The notes under the pieces are model-generated. The model saw only the letters and a list, made by a program, of their open reading frames with translations. It was not told where the DNA came from and made no database searches. From NCBI GenBank assembly GCA_030833265.1, contig JAURHO010000027.1, positions 1-14,525 of the forward strand: 14,525 nucleotides of DNA, given 5' to 3'. Source of the stretch: Crocinitomicaceae bacterium (GTDB lineage: Bacteria > Bacteroidota > Bacteroidia > Flavobacteriales_D > Crocinitomicaceae). Below are positions 7,567 to 14,525 of this stretch, piece by piece (position 1 is the first letter of the stretch; each line of letters begins with the position of its first letter). Both the position numbers and the translations under genes were made by a program.

Positions 7567-8982
7567 TTATTTTTCTTTGATTTCGCCTTGCGGTGCTTTT
7601 CCTGGCGTTTCAGGTAAGGTCAAAATATAAGAGGCAACTTGTTGAATCTGCACTGGGTTAAATTTAGAAGAGTGCTCAGGCATACCGTTCGCTGTTCCGT
7701 ATTTCACGGTTTTGAATACAGCTTTGATGTCATAACCATAGATCCAAGTTTTGTCAGTAAGATTCGGGCCAATTTCACCTTGTCCTTTTGCCAAGTGACA
7801 AGCCACGCAATTCGTTGCAAATAAATTTGCGCCAGCAGCTAAATCTGAACCGCTGGTAAGTGCGGTCACGGAGCTTTCGTCGACGTTCATGGCCATTTTT
7901 TCAAGGTATGCTTGTACATCCTTCTCAGCCATTTTCATTTCTTTATCATAGGCCTTAATTTGAAGATCCGAAGTGCCTAAAATATGATAGTTGAAGAGGT
8001 AGATAAAAGCAAAAACAATTGTGGCATAAAAACCCCAAACCCACCAAGGTGGCAAGTTGTTGTCTAATTCTTGAATGCCGTCGTATTCGTGTTCCATTAA
8101 AATGGTGTGCTCTTCTTCAATCGGAACGGCGTCCGTAAGCACTTTATTCACTTTTTGGAAGGAAGTAACGGTTGGTACAACTTCTTCAACTTGTGCTTTA
8201 GGTTTGACCATGGCCAACATCTGACCAAACAAATGACGGAGGTAAAGTACAACAACAAGTAAGATGATATCGATCACCAAAATGGCTAACAGATCAGTCG
8301 TTTCAACTAAGAGCCAAGGACCGTCTTTTGCGCCTTCACCTGGCCCGACATAATTGAGCGCGTAACTATTAGTGCTAAACAAAAACGCGCCAGTTGAAAT
8401 GATCAGGATAAGTAGATTTGGCTTGGCATTGATTTCTTTAAGTTTATTCTTAAAATAATCGGATTTCATGAGTGTCATGATTGTTCCAGCCATAACAATA
8501 ACCGCCAAAATCAAAATAAACGTGAGTACCATCAGCCAATTAAAAATGGATAGGTTTCCTTTGTAGTCAGTTGCTAATTGCGGCTCTAGAACAACTGTTG
8601 TATCTGAAACTGCGCTCTTGGTTTCTACCGGAGCCACATAGCTATCGATATAAGAAAAAACAGCGTCTATTTCTTCATTGCTAAGGGCTTGTGCAGGCAT
8701 TGCTGTAGCGCTAAAACCAGAGATTTCTTTTGCCAAGGCACTCTTTCCGGAACTGATCAGTTCTGTAGAATTATGCACCCATTTGTAAAGGTTTTCTCCT
8801 TCGCCGGCATCAGTCCACTTTTGTTTGACACCTTGCAATTTTGGTCCGGTTGAGTTCTTATCAACCATATGACAAGTATTGCAGCGTGATTTAAAAAGAC
8901 CTGCGCCGTCAATAGCCCATAAATTTTGTGTGCTTGCAATTAAAATTAAGGCGAGAAAAAGAATGTGGCTTAGCTTTTTCAT
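7567..8982 (-). CDS. ccoP: cbb3 oxidase subunit III (CcoP) with an extra N-terminal cytochrome c domain
   Basis: Carries electrons from donor cytochromes to CcoO. The protein has 471 residues, against roughly 300 for typical CcoP. Order: signal peptide (1-23); cytochrome c domain with C34-NT-C37-H38 and probable axial M95; membrane helix about 145-170; helix about 188-206; helix about 228-249; the diagnostic CcoP block with YDGIQELDNNLPPWW at 300-314 leading into a helix at 315-334; and a C-terminal cytochrome c domain with C392-VA-C395-H396 and probable axial M434. The even number of later helices and the cleavable N-terminus put both heme domains in the periplasm. Only one heme site is present in the C-terminal part, whereas the proteobacterial subunit has two there. 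The ATG overlaps the ccoQ stop (ATGA). Confidence 0.96.
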   Translation of the reverse strand: MKKLSHILFLALILIASTQNLWAIDGAGLFKSRCNTCHMVDKNSTGPKLQGVKQKWTDAGEGENLYKWVHNSTELISSGKSALAKEISGFSATAMPAQALSNEEIDAVFSYIDSYVAPVETKSAVSDTTVVLEPQLATDYKGNLSIFNWLMVLTFILILAVIVMAGTIMTLMKSDYFKNKLKEINAKPNLLILIISTGAFLFSTNSYALNYVGPGEGAKDGPWLLVETTDLLAILVIDIILLVVVLYLRHLFGQMLAMVKPKAQVEEVVPTVTSFQKVNKVLTDAVPIEEEHTILMEHEYDGIQELDNNLPPWWVWGFYATIVFAFIYLFNYHILGTSDLQIKAYDKEMKMAEKDVQAYLEKMAMNVDESSVTALTSGSDLAAGANLFATNCVACHLAKGQGEIGPNLTDKTWIYGYDIKAVFKTVKYGTANGMPEHSSKFNPVQIQQVASYILTLPETPGKAPQGEIKEK

Positions 8983-9182
8983 AGGTGTTCAATTTTGATG
9001 TTTGTATCTTCTTGTTCAAATTCGAGGGGTAAGGCACTCATTTCGTTAACTCTTGTTTTCGACATTTTCCAGACATAAAGCAAAACAATCGCAAAAAAGA
9101 GCGTAAAAAGGACAAGCGAGAAAAGTGGATAAATCTCGATGCCTAACATGCTTGTGAGGTTGTGTTTAATAAAGCGTAGCAT
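8979..9182 (-). CDS. ccoQ: cbb3 oxidase small subunit IV (CcoQ-like)
   Basis: A 67-residue protein with a single strong membrane helix (about 18-38, FPLF/LVLFTLFFAIVLLYVW region) followed by a basic turn (KMSKTR) and an acidic tail. Size, topology and position between ccoNO and ccoP match CcoQ/FixQ, which in other bacteria stabilises the complex and its contact with CcoP. The primary sequence of this family is weakly conserved, so the call depends on context. It starts six bases after the ccoNO stop and overlaps ccoP by four bases. Confidence 0.85.
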   Translation of the reverse strand: MLRFIKHNLTSMLGIEIYPLFSLVLFTLFFAIVLLYVWKMSKTRVNEMSALPLEFEQEDTNIKIEHL

Positions 9183-9188
9183 CTTGAT

Positions 9189-11369
9189 TTATTTTTGAGT
9201 TTTTACTGTAATATCTACTCCTAAGCGCTGTAAGTAAGCAATTAAGGCGGTTATTTCTTTTTGCTCGATGTCGTGAACAAGACTGGCTTGATTAACCCCA
9301 ACAAGGGCTTGTTTTGGCGTCGTGTTTACGATATCGAGTGCAATTTCATGTGCTTGTTTTTTGAGTTCAGCTACAGCTTTTTGATCAAAACCTTTTGCGT
9401 AAGGAACGCCCAGCGTTTGCATCGCTCTGATTTTCTTGGCAGTTAAACTGAGGTCTAGGTTATCTTCACGCAACCAAGTGTAGGCAGGCATGATCGAGCC
9501 AGGTGACACATCTTTCGGAGCCATTAAGTGTTGGTAGTGCCAAAAGTTAGATTTGCGAATTTTGGTATTGCCACCTTCTCTGGCCAAGTCTGGTCCGGTT
9601 CTTTTTGAGCCCCATTGGAACGGATGGTCATAAACAAACTCACCGGATTTAGAATATTCACCATAGCGAGCCGTCTCAAAGCGAAGTGGTCTCACCAATT
9701 GAGAGTGACAATTGTAACAACCTTCACGGATATAAATATCACGGCCTTCTAACTCAAGCGGAGTATAGGGTTTGACACTTGCAATTTTTGGAACATTAGA
9801 TTCAACTATCATGGTCGGTATGATTTCTACAACACCGCCAATAGCAACCACAACTAAACTCAAGATCATAAATTGAATTGGTTTGCGTTCGATCACTTTG
9901 TGCCAGTATTCTCCTTTTTCTTCATGATGTAACTCTTTTGTAACAACCGCTTCGCTTGCTTCATCGCTGAGTAATGAACCAGATTTTGCTGTTTTCACGA
10001 GGTTATAAAACATCATGATTGCGCCAATAAGATAAAGCGTGCCACCAAGTGATCTCAAGTAATAGTAAGGTTTTAATTGGGTAACCGTTTTGAGAAAATC
10101 GGCATTTTGCAGCGTGCCATCAGGATTGAAATCTTGCCACATGAGGCCTTGCATAAATCCTGCGATATACATTGGGATGGCATAAAGCAAAATGCCTAAA
10201 GTAGCAATCCAGAAATGTTGATTGGCCAATTTTTTAGAATAGAGTTCGGTGCGGTAAAGTCTTGGGAACAACCAGTAGAGCATTCCAAAAGTGAACATGC
10301 CGTTCCAACCCAAACCACCAATGTGTACGTGGGCAATCGTCCAGTCTGTGAAGTGAGAAATTACGTTTACATTTTTCAGGGAAAGCATTGGCCCTTCAAA
10401 AGTAGACATCCCATAAGCAGTAAGGGCAACTACCATAAATTTGAGCATGACGTCGTCGCGGACTTTGTCCCAAACGCCGCGCAAAGTAAGTAGGCCATTG
10501 AGCATACCACCCCAAGATGGAGCAATTAACATCACAGAGAAAACAACGCCTAAACTTTGCGCCCAATCTGGAAGTGTAGAGTAAAGCAAGTGGTGAGGCC
10601 CGGCCCAGATGTACAAGAAAATGAGCGCCCAGAAGTGGATGATGGATAATCGATAAGAATATACTGGTCGGTTTGCCGCTTTCGGCACAAAATAATACAT
10701 CAAACCAAGGTAAGGTGTCGTGAGAAAGAAGGCAACAGCGTTGTGACCATACCACCATTGCACCAAAGCATCTTGAACACCAGCATACCAAGAGTAACTT
10801 TTTAAGAAAGAAACGGGTAGTTCAAATGAGTTGAAAATATGAAGCATGGCGACGGTTACAAACGTGGCAATGAAAAACCAGATAGCCACATAAAGGTGTT
10901 TGACGCGGCGCGCTAAAATGGTGGCAAACATGTTCCAACCCCAAACGACCCACATGAGTGCGATGGCGATATCAATTGGCCATTCGAGTTCTGCATATTC
11001 TTTGGAGGTAGTAATTCCGAAAGGCAAAGTCAGCACCGCAGATAAAATGATCAATTGCCAGCCCCAAAAATGAAGGTAGCTGAGTTTGTCGCTCCACATT
11101 CTCGTTTTTAAAAGGCGTTGAAGGGAATAGTAAACGCCTGTGAAAATGCCATTTCCAACAAAGGCAAAAATGACTGCATTGGTGTGTAGCGGTCGAATTC
11201 TGCCGAAAGAAACCCATTTAAAACCGAGGTAATCGTTGAAAAAATCCGGAAAGGCCAATTGCAAGGCAGCAATCAGCCCAACTAACATGCCTGTTACCCC
11301 CCAAATGACTGTTGCGTAGGCAAAATTGCGCACGATTTTGTTGTCATAACTGAACTTTTCTGCTTCCAT
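9189..11369 (-). CDS. ccoNO: Fused cbb3 oxidase catalytic subunits I and II (CcoN-CcoO)
   Basis: The O2-reducing core of the oxidase in one 726-residue chain. The CcoN part (about 1-460) is a 12-helix heme-copper oxidase. H62 (RPLHTN) is the expected low-spin heme b ligand. H209 (WWYGHNAV) and H259/H260 (GPHH) are CuB ligands. H347 and H349 (AHVHIGG) ligate the two b-type hemes. Y253, 44 residues after H209, is placed like the Tyr crosslinked to a CuB His in cbb3 enzymes. A linker (about 461-495) leads to the CcoO part: one anchor helix (about 498-516), a heme c site C551-YN-C554-H555 and probable axial M627 (SIMPAYTWL). Fusion of the two subunits is known in Bacteroidota. No frameshift or missing ligand is visible. 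The gene starts two bases after ccoS. Confidence 0.98.
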   Translation of the reverse strand: MEAEKFSYDNKIVRNFAYATVIWGVTGMLVGLIAALQLAFPDFFNDYLGFKWVSFGRIRPLHTNAVIFAFVGNGIFTGVYYSLQRLLKTRMWSDKLSYLHFWGWQLIILSAVLTLPFGITTSKEYAELEWPIDIAIALMWVVWGWNMFATILARRVKHLYVAIWFFIATFVTVAMLHIFNSFELPVSFLKSYSWYAGVQDALVQWWYGHNAVAFFLTTPYLGLMYYFVPKAANRPVYSYRLSIIHFWALIFLYIWAGPHHLLYSTLPDWAQSLGVVFSVMLIAPSWGGMLNGLLTLRGVWDKVRDDVMLKFMVVALTAYGMSTFEGPMLSLKNVNVISHFTDWTIAHVHIGGLGWNGMFTFGMLYWLFPRLYRTELYSKKLANQHFWIATLGILLYAIPMYIAGFMQGLMWQDFNPDGTLQNADFLKTVTQLKPYYYLRSLGGTLYLIGAIMMFYNLVKTAKSGSLLSDEASEAVVTKELHHEEKGEYWHKVIERKPIQFMILSLVVVAIGGVVEIIPTMIVESNVPKIASVKPYTPLELEGRDIYIREGCYNCHSQLVRPLRFETARYGEYSKSGEFVYDHPFQWGSKRTGPDLAREGGNTKIRKSNFWHYQHLMAPKDVSPGSIMPAYTWLREDNLDLSLTAKKIRAMQTLGVPYAKGFDQKAVAELKKQAHEIALDIVNTTPKQALVGVNQASLVHDIEQKEITALIAYLQRLGVDITVKTQK

Positions 11370-11371
11370 AT

Positions 11372-11530
11372 TTATACATCTTTAGTTGTTGGTTCGTCTT
11401 CAAAGAGAATGCGTACAGACGGCCCGTAGTCGTCATCGAATTGCCCATTTTTAGTTGCCCAGAAAAAAAATCCGAGAAAGCAAGCCGCAATGACAAGACT
11501 AATAGTGAGCATAAGGTATACGATTCCCAT
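11372..11530 (-). CDS. ccoS: cbb3 oxidase maturation protein CcoS (small, 52 residues)
   Basis: A short reading frame begins with ATG at 11530 and stops with TAA at 11372-11374. It encodes MGIVYLMLTISLVIAACFLG, then FFFWATKNGQFDDD and an acidic tail. One membrane helix (about 4-24) followed by WAxKxGQFDD is the hallmark of CcoS/FixS. In other bacteria CcoS is needed for insertion of the heme and copper cofactors into CcoN. It ends two bases before ccoNO and starts 67 bases after the ccoI stop, in the conserved I-S-N order. It is easily missed because of its size; a longer overlapping frame at 11344-11571 has no recognisable features. Confidence 0.95.
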   Translation of the reverse strand: MGIVYLMLTISLVIAACFLGFFFWATKNGQFDDDYGPSVRILFEDEPTTKDV

Positions 11531-11556
11531 AGTGCAAATTTCACGATGAAAAGCGG

Positions 11557-11564
11557 CAAGAATA
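11557..11564 (-). promoter_or_regulatory. Candidate -7 promoter element for ccoS-ccoNO-ccoQ-ccoP-ccoG-ccoH
   Basis: On the - strand these bases read TATTCTTG, one mismatch from the Bacteroidota -7 box TAnnTTTG. A start site about seven bases beyond its centre would fall near 11553, giving a leader of roughly 23 bases to the ccoS ATG. There is no good -33 TTG, as expected of an activator-dependent promoter. The support is the spacing to the palindrome at 11588-11601. Confidence 0.35.
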
Positions 11565-11587
11565 ATGACACGTGTTTTTGAAAAAAA

Positions 11588-11601
11588 CTGATTTATATCA
11601 G
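11588..11601. promoter_or_regulatory. FNR/CRP-family-like palindrome at the ccoI-ccoS junction
   Basis: CTGAT-TTAT-ATCAG is a perfect 5-4-5 inverted repeat that matches the FNR/ANR core TTGATnnnnATCAA in all but the outermost base of each arm. It overlaps the ccoI stop (11598-11600) and its centre (11594.5) lies about 41 bases upstream of the start site predicted from the candidate -7 box, the class II activator position. FNR-family control of cbb3 operons is well known in other bacteria. An alternative is a weak intrinsic terminator after ccoI: on the - strand the stem can extend to about ten pairs with one G-U and runs into seven T (11581-11587). Confidence 0.5.
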
Positions 11602-13952
11602 CTTTTGAATAGGTTGCGGTATTTGAGTCGAACCAAGGCGGTACTCAAGACAACTATGGTGATTGAACTTACGGGCATAAAAATCGCCGCGAAAAGGGGG
11701 GTGAGTTGGCCACTGATGGCAATGCTCAGCCCAAAAACATTGTAGCTTAATGAAAATGCCAAACAAATTTGCAATACGCGTTTGGCATAGCGGCCTAAAC
11801 GAACAAGTTCAGGAAGTTTGTCTAAATATTTAGCATCAAGAATCGCATCAGAACTCGGAGTAAAACGAAACATATCTTCTGATAAAGCAATCCCTACTTC
11901 TGCTAAGCCTAGCGCACCAACATCATTGAGTCCGTCACCTATAAATAGTACTTTTTTACCCTGTTGCTGCCATGTTTTAATGAGCTTTGCTTTGTCATTG
12001 GGTTTCATATTGAAATGTAGGTTTTCATTTTTAAAGCCCATTTCAATGAGTTTTGGCGCATCCAGATTTTGATCGCCGGAAAGCACATAGCAATTCTTGG
12101 CTTGAAATTGCTTTAATATGCGTTGAATTGCCGTTGTTCTCCAGGAGCTTTTAAAAAGTAGATGTGCCTTTTTGTCACCATGTTTTAAGTAGAGCTCATT
12201 TCCTTTATTTTCGCCTATTTCGGTAAATTTTGCTGACCCTAAAAAATAGGTTTCACCAAGGTACACCCCTGTTAATCCTTCACCTTTGATTTCCTTAATT
12301 CCCGTTAGATCAATGTGAGCTACGGCTTCATTTTGAGCCGCAAATACTCTTGAAAAAGGGTGTGTTGAATGTCTGGCTAGATTGACCAGAACAGCAAAAG
12401 ATGCTTCGTCAAGCCCATTGTAATGCATGTCGATCTGATAACTATTTGGATCTGTGAGCGTCCCGGTTTTGTCCAAAACAATAGTATCAATGCCAGTGAG
12501 GGCCTCCACTACAGTTACATTTTTTAAATATAAGCCTGATTTGCCGAGAGCTCTTAATGTATTTCCAAGTGTAAACGGCGCTGAAAGTGCAAGGGCACAA
12601 GGGCAAGCAACAATTAACACAGCAACAATGACCTTAAACATGAGCGCCGCCTGGATGAAATACCATGCCAAGCCACTTCCTAAAGCAATAAGGAGTAAAA
12701 CGATTAAAAAGTAATTTGCAATGCGGTCCTGGTATCGAATCAGTTGATTACTTGGAATTTTATTCTTGGTTTCATTCCATAATTGCGTCAAATGGCTTCG
12801 GTTGGTAAGTGCTTTTACTTCTAGTTGAGCCGCAAGCCCTTGAATTTGCCCACCCGCATAAACCAATTCCCCTTTCAAAATACGCGTTGGTTCAGATTCA
12901 CCCGTTACAAAGCTGTAATCAACGTAAGCTTCATCACTAAGAAGATAACTGTCACAAGGGATGATTTCTTCATTTCTAATTAGGATAGTTTCACCCACCG
13001 CCAATTGCTCAATACTCACGATTTTTTTTGTTTGTCCTTCAAGTCGCTGCACAGCCACAGGAAAAAAACTGGTGTAATCTCGGTCAAAGGCCAAAGAAGA
13101 ATACGTGATACTTTGAAACCACTTTCCTATAAGTAGAAAGAAAATAAATCCGGAAAAGCTATCCATGTAGCCTGCACCTTGCCAAGAAAAGATTTGAATC
13201 AGACTCTGAAAATAGAGTGCGATAATGCCAATTGTAATGGGGACATCGAGATTAATAACTTTAGAACGCAAGGCCTTAAATGCCGAAATAAAGTAGTCTT
13301 TGGCTGAAAAAAGCAGCACGGGGATACTCACTAAAAAGCTCAGTACTGAGGTGAAATTTCGGAAATTAGGGTTGTCTTGACCTAAGCCAAAATATTCAGG
13401 TGTGCTCCAAAGCATGATGGATCCAAAGGCAAAGCCTGCAATGCCCAGCTGGAATAAAAAGGTGTATTTTCTTTGTTTGGTTTTGCCCTCAACCCTGCTA
13501 AAGTCTGGTTCATAACCAATGTACTGTAAAAGCGCAGCGAGTTCCGAAAAAGGCAGGTCAGGTGAAAAGGTAATCGCCGCCTCTTTTCTGGCAAAGTGCA
13601 CTTGAATTTGCAGCACTCTAGGTTCAATCTTATAGAGGTGCTCTAACAGATAAATACAAGACGAACAATGGATACTTGGCAGTGAAAGCGTTACCTTGAT
13701 TTGCTGTTCATTTTTAAACTGAATATACCTCTCCTGAATCTCGGGAAGATCTAAAAAAGCAAATTGGTCAGCGCGCTCTTTTCGAGGCTTCGTTCCAGCC
13801 ATTGGCTCATAGCTGTAGAATGATCCAAGATCATTTTGTTGTAGAATTCCATAAACATTGGCACAGCCGTTACAACAAAATTCGTACTCAGCCCGCTTGA
13901 TGGGTCTGAGCGGAAGTTGATCCCCACAGTGGTAACAGTGTTGCTGGCTCAA
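11598..13952 (-). CDS. ccoI: Cu-transporting P1B-type ATPase for cbb3 oxidase assembly (CcoI/FixI)
   Basis: Exports Cu(I) across the inner membrane, in this context to supply CuB of the oxidase. Order in the 784-residue protein: a Cys-rich N-terminal metal-binding domain (C6, C9, C26, C27, C30); an HMA-like domain with SIHCSSC (C96, C99); paired helices between about 165 and 280; actuator domain TGES at 350-353; the CPC transport motif at 450-452; DKTGT with phosphorylated D494; HP at 531-532; GDGLND at 672-677; and MPVSS at 759-763 in the last helix pair. The start is TTG (13950-13952), since upstream codons back to an in-frame stop (13974-13976) contain no ATG, and the next internal Met (residue 51) would remove the first Cys cluster. 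The start overlaps the hemN stop as TTGA, implying coupled translation. Confidence 0.96.
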   Translation of the reverse strand: MSQQHCYHCGDQLPLRPIKRAEYEFCCNGCANVYGILQQNDLGSFYSYEPMAGTKPRKERADQFAFLDLPEIQERYIQFKNEQQIKVTLSLPSIHCSSCIYLLEHLYKIEPRVLQIQVHFARKEAAITFSPDLPFSELAALLQYIGYEPDFSRVEGKTKQRKYTFLFQLGIAGFAFGSIMLWSTPEYFGLGQDNPNFRNFTSVLSFLVSIPVLLFSAKDYFISAFKALRSKVINLDVPITIGIIALYFQSLIQIFSWQGAGYMDSFSGFIFFLLIGKWFQSITYSSLAFDRDYTSFFPVAVQRLEGQTKKIVSIEQLAVGETILIRNEEIIPCDSYLLSDEAYVDYSFVTGESEPTRILKGELVYAGGQIQGLAAQLEVKALTNRSHLTQLWNETKNKIPSNQLIRYQDRIANYFLIVLLLIALGSGLAWYFIQAALMFKVIVAVLIVACPCALALSAPFTLGNTLRALGKSGLYLKNVTVVEALTGIDTIVLDKTGTLTDPNSYQIDMHYNGLDEASFAVLVNLARHSTHPFSRVFAAQNEAVAHIDLTGIKEIKGEGLTGVYLGETYFLGSAKFTEIGENKGNELYLKHGDKKAHLLFKSSWRTTAIQRILKQFQAKNCYVLSGDQNLDAPKLIEMGFKNENLHFNMKPNDKAKLIKTWQQQGKKVLFIGDGLNDVGALGLAEVGIALSEDMFRFTPSSDAILDAKYLDKLPELVRLGRYAKRVLQICLAFSLSYNVFGLSIAISGQLTPLFAAIFMPVSSITIVVLSTALVRLKYRNLFKS

Positions 13953-14525
13953 ATTGTAGCAGAAAATAAAGGTTTATCAAATTGATGACCATGTAAATCG
14001 AGGTCAAAGGCCATGCATACATTGCGCACAAAAGCAAAGCCTTTTGGCAAAATTTGCAAGCCAAGTGCATCGCGAACAACAAGGCCATCCTGCTCGAGTT
14101 CCTGAAGTCTAGAAATAATGGTTTCATAAAAGCCTTGCCCGAGCAGGCGTTGATCCCATTTGGTTTCAAAATGACACATCAAATCTAGAATATGTCTTCG
14201 GATCAGGAGTTCTTCTTCATTTAAAAAATGACCTCTAAAAATAGCTAATTCTCCTGCTGCAATTCGTTCTTGATAGGCTTCTACACTTTTTTCATTCTGA
14301 GCAAATGCCTGCCAAACATCAGAAATGGCAGACATGCCCAAGCCAATCATGAGGTCTGTCTGGCGCTGGGTGTAGCCCATAAAATTGCGATGCAATGTGC
14401 CTTCCTGATGCGCTTTGACCATCAAATCCGTCGGTAGTGCGAAGTGATCCATCCCGATGTCTGTGTAACCGGCGGCCCGGAAAAGCTCCTTGCCTTTTTG
14501 GTACAAAGTCATCTTCTCAGATGCC
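13949..14525 (-). CDS. hemN: Oxygen-independent coproporphyrinogen III oxidase (HemN), C-terminal part
   Basis: HemN is a radical SAM enzyme that decarboxylates coproporphyrinogen III to protoporphyrinogen IX without O2. Only about 191 codons of the C-terminal half are present. The frame stays open to the window edge (ASEK precedes the first Met), so the start and the radical SAM cysteines lie outside. GYTDIGMDHFALPTD, GTLHRNFMGYTQR and LIGLGMSAIS are in the order and spacing typical of HemN rather than of the HemW heme chaperone. The C-terminal winged-helix-like region ends in PLFSATI. The gene leads the visible cbb3 operon and shares a four-base overlap with ccoI. This fits joint need under low oxygen, when the O2-dependent oxidase fails and heme-rich cbb3 must be built. 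Confidence 0.95.
   Translation of the reverse strand, partial: ASEKMTLYQKGKELFRAAGYTDIGMDHFALPTDLMVKAHQEGTLHRNFMGYTQRQTDLMIGLGMSAISDVWQAFAQNEKSVEAYQERIAAGELAIFRGHFLNEEELLIRRHILDLMCHFETKWDQRLLGQGFYETIISRLQELEQDGLVVRDALGLQILPKGFAFVRNVCMAFDLDLHGHQFDKPLFSATI

Noticed and set aside
8750..8763. Perfect 14-base palindrome GAACTGATCAGTTC
   Set aside because: It lies inside the ccoP coding sequence, encodes ordinary residues of the N-terminal cytochrome domain and has no promoter element beside it. It also lacks the 4-base spacer of an FNR site. Probably chance.
9379..9390. Palindrome TTTTGATCAAAA
   Set aside because: Inside the CcoO coding part (Phe-Asp-Gln-Lys codons), with no spacer and no nearby start. 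Treated as chance.
11344..11571. 75-codon frame on the - strand overlapping ccoS
   Set aside because: It is a different frame across ccoS and the ccoNO start. The 52-residue frame at 11372-11530 has the clear CcoS signature, so the longer one is a shadow.
1..14525. Search for CRISPR arrays, tRNA/rRNA genes, insertion sequences, phage genes or a toxin-antitoxin pair
   Set aside because: No regular direct repeats, transposase motifs, RNA gene signatures or phage proteins were seen. Every stretch is accounted for by housekeeping, secretion or cbb3 oxidase genes and short spacers.

Overview
The window looks like chromosomal DNA of a Bacteroidota bacterium, probably of the Flavobacteriales lineage. 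This is an inference from a secreted protein with a type IX secretion (T9SS) type A sorting domain, a fused CcoN-CcoO oxidase subunit, a near absence of Shine-Dalgarno-like leaders, and candidate promoter elements close to the Bacteroidota -7 box (TAnnTTTG). I cannot name a genus.

The left third is on the + strand. It starts with the 3' part of a membrane-associated PlsC-type acyltransferase gene (1-1074). Lipoyl synthase lipA follows three bases later (1078-1935). After a 129-base spacer comes a large secreted beta-propeller protein with Asp-box repeats and a T9SS sorting tail (2065-4986). A strong, nearly symmetrical hairpin with T and A tracts (5007-5037) ends this gene and also the converging operon from the right.

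The right two thirds (5036-14525) are one tightly packed - strand operon for a cbb3-type cytochrome c oxidase and its assembly. In transcription order it reads hemN (partial), ccoI, ccoS, ccoNO (fused), ccoQ, ccoP (with an extra N-terminal cytochrome c domain), ccoG, ccoH and a TauE/SafE-like membrane protein. Most neighbours overlap by four bases or lie 2-7 bases apart. The only sizeable gap (67 bases) is between ccoI and ccoS. It holds a perfect FNR/CRP-like palindrome placed about 41 bases upstream of a predicted start site, which suggests an oxygen-responsive internal promoter for the structural genes.

Together these genes build a high-affinity terminal oxidase for microaerobic respiration. 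HemN makes heme precursor without O2. CcoI, CcoS, CcoG, CcoH and possibly the TauE/SafE-like protein supply copper and assemble the complex. CcoNO, CcoQ and CcoP form the enzyme. I see no RNA genes, insertion sequences, CRISPR arrays or phage genes, and no gene-free stretch longer than 300 bases. Nothing here is an obviously new system. The points most worth a second look are the CcoP domain architecture, the putative FNR-type promoter and the TauE/SafE-like last gene.
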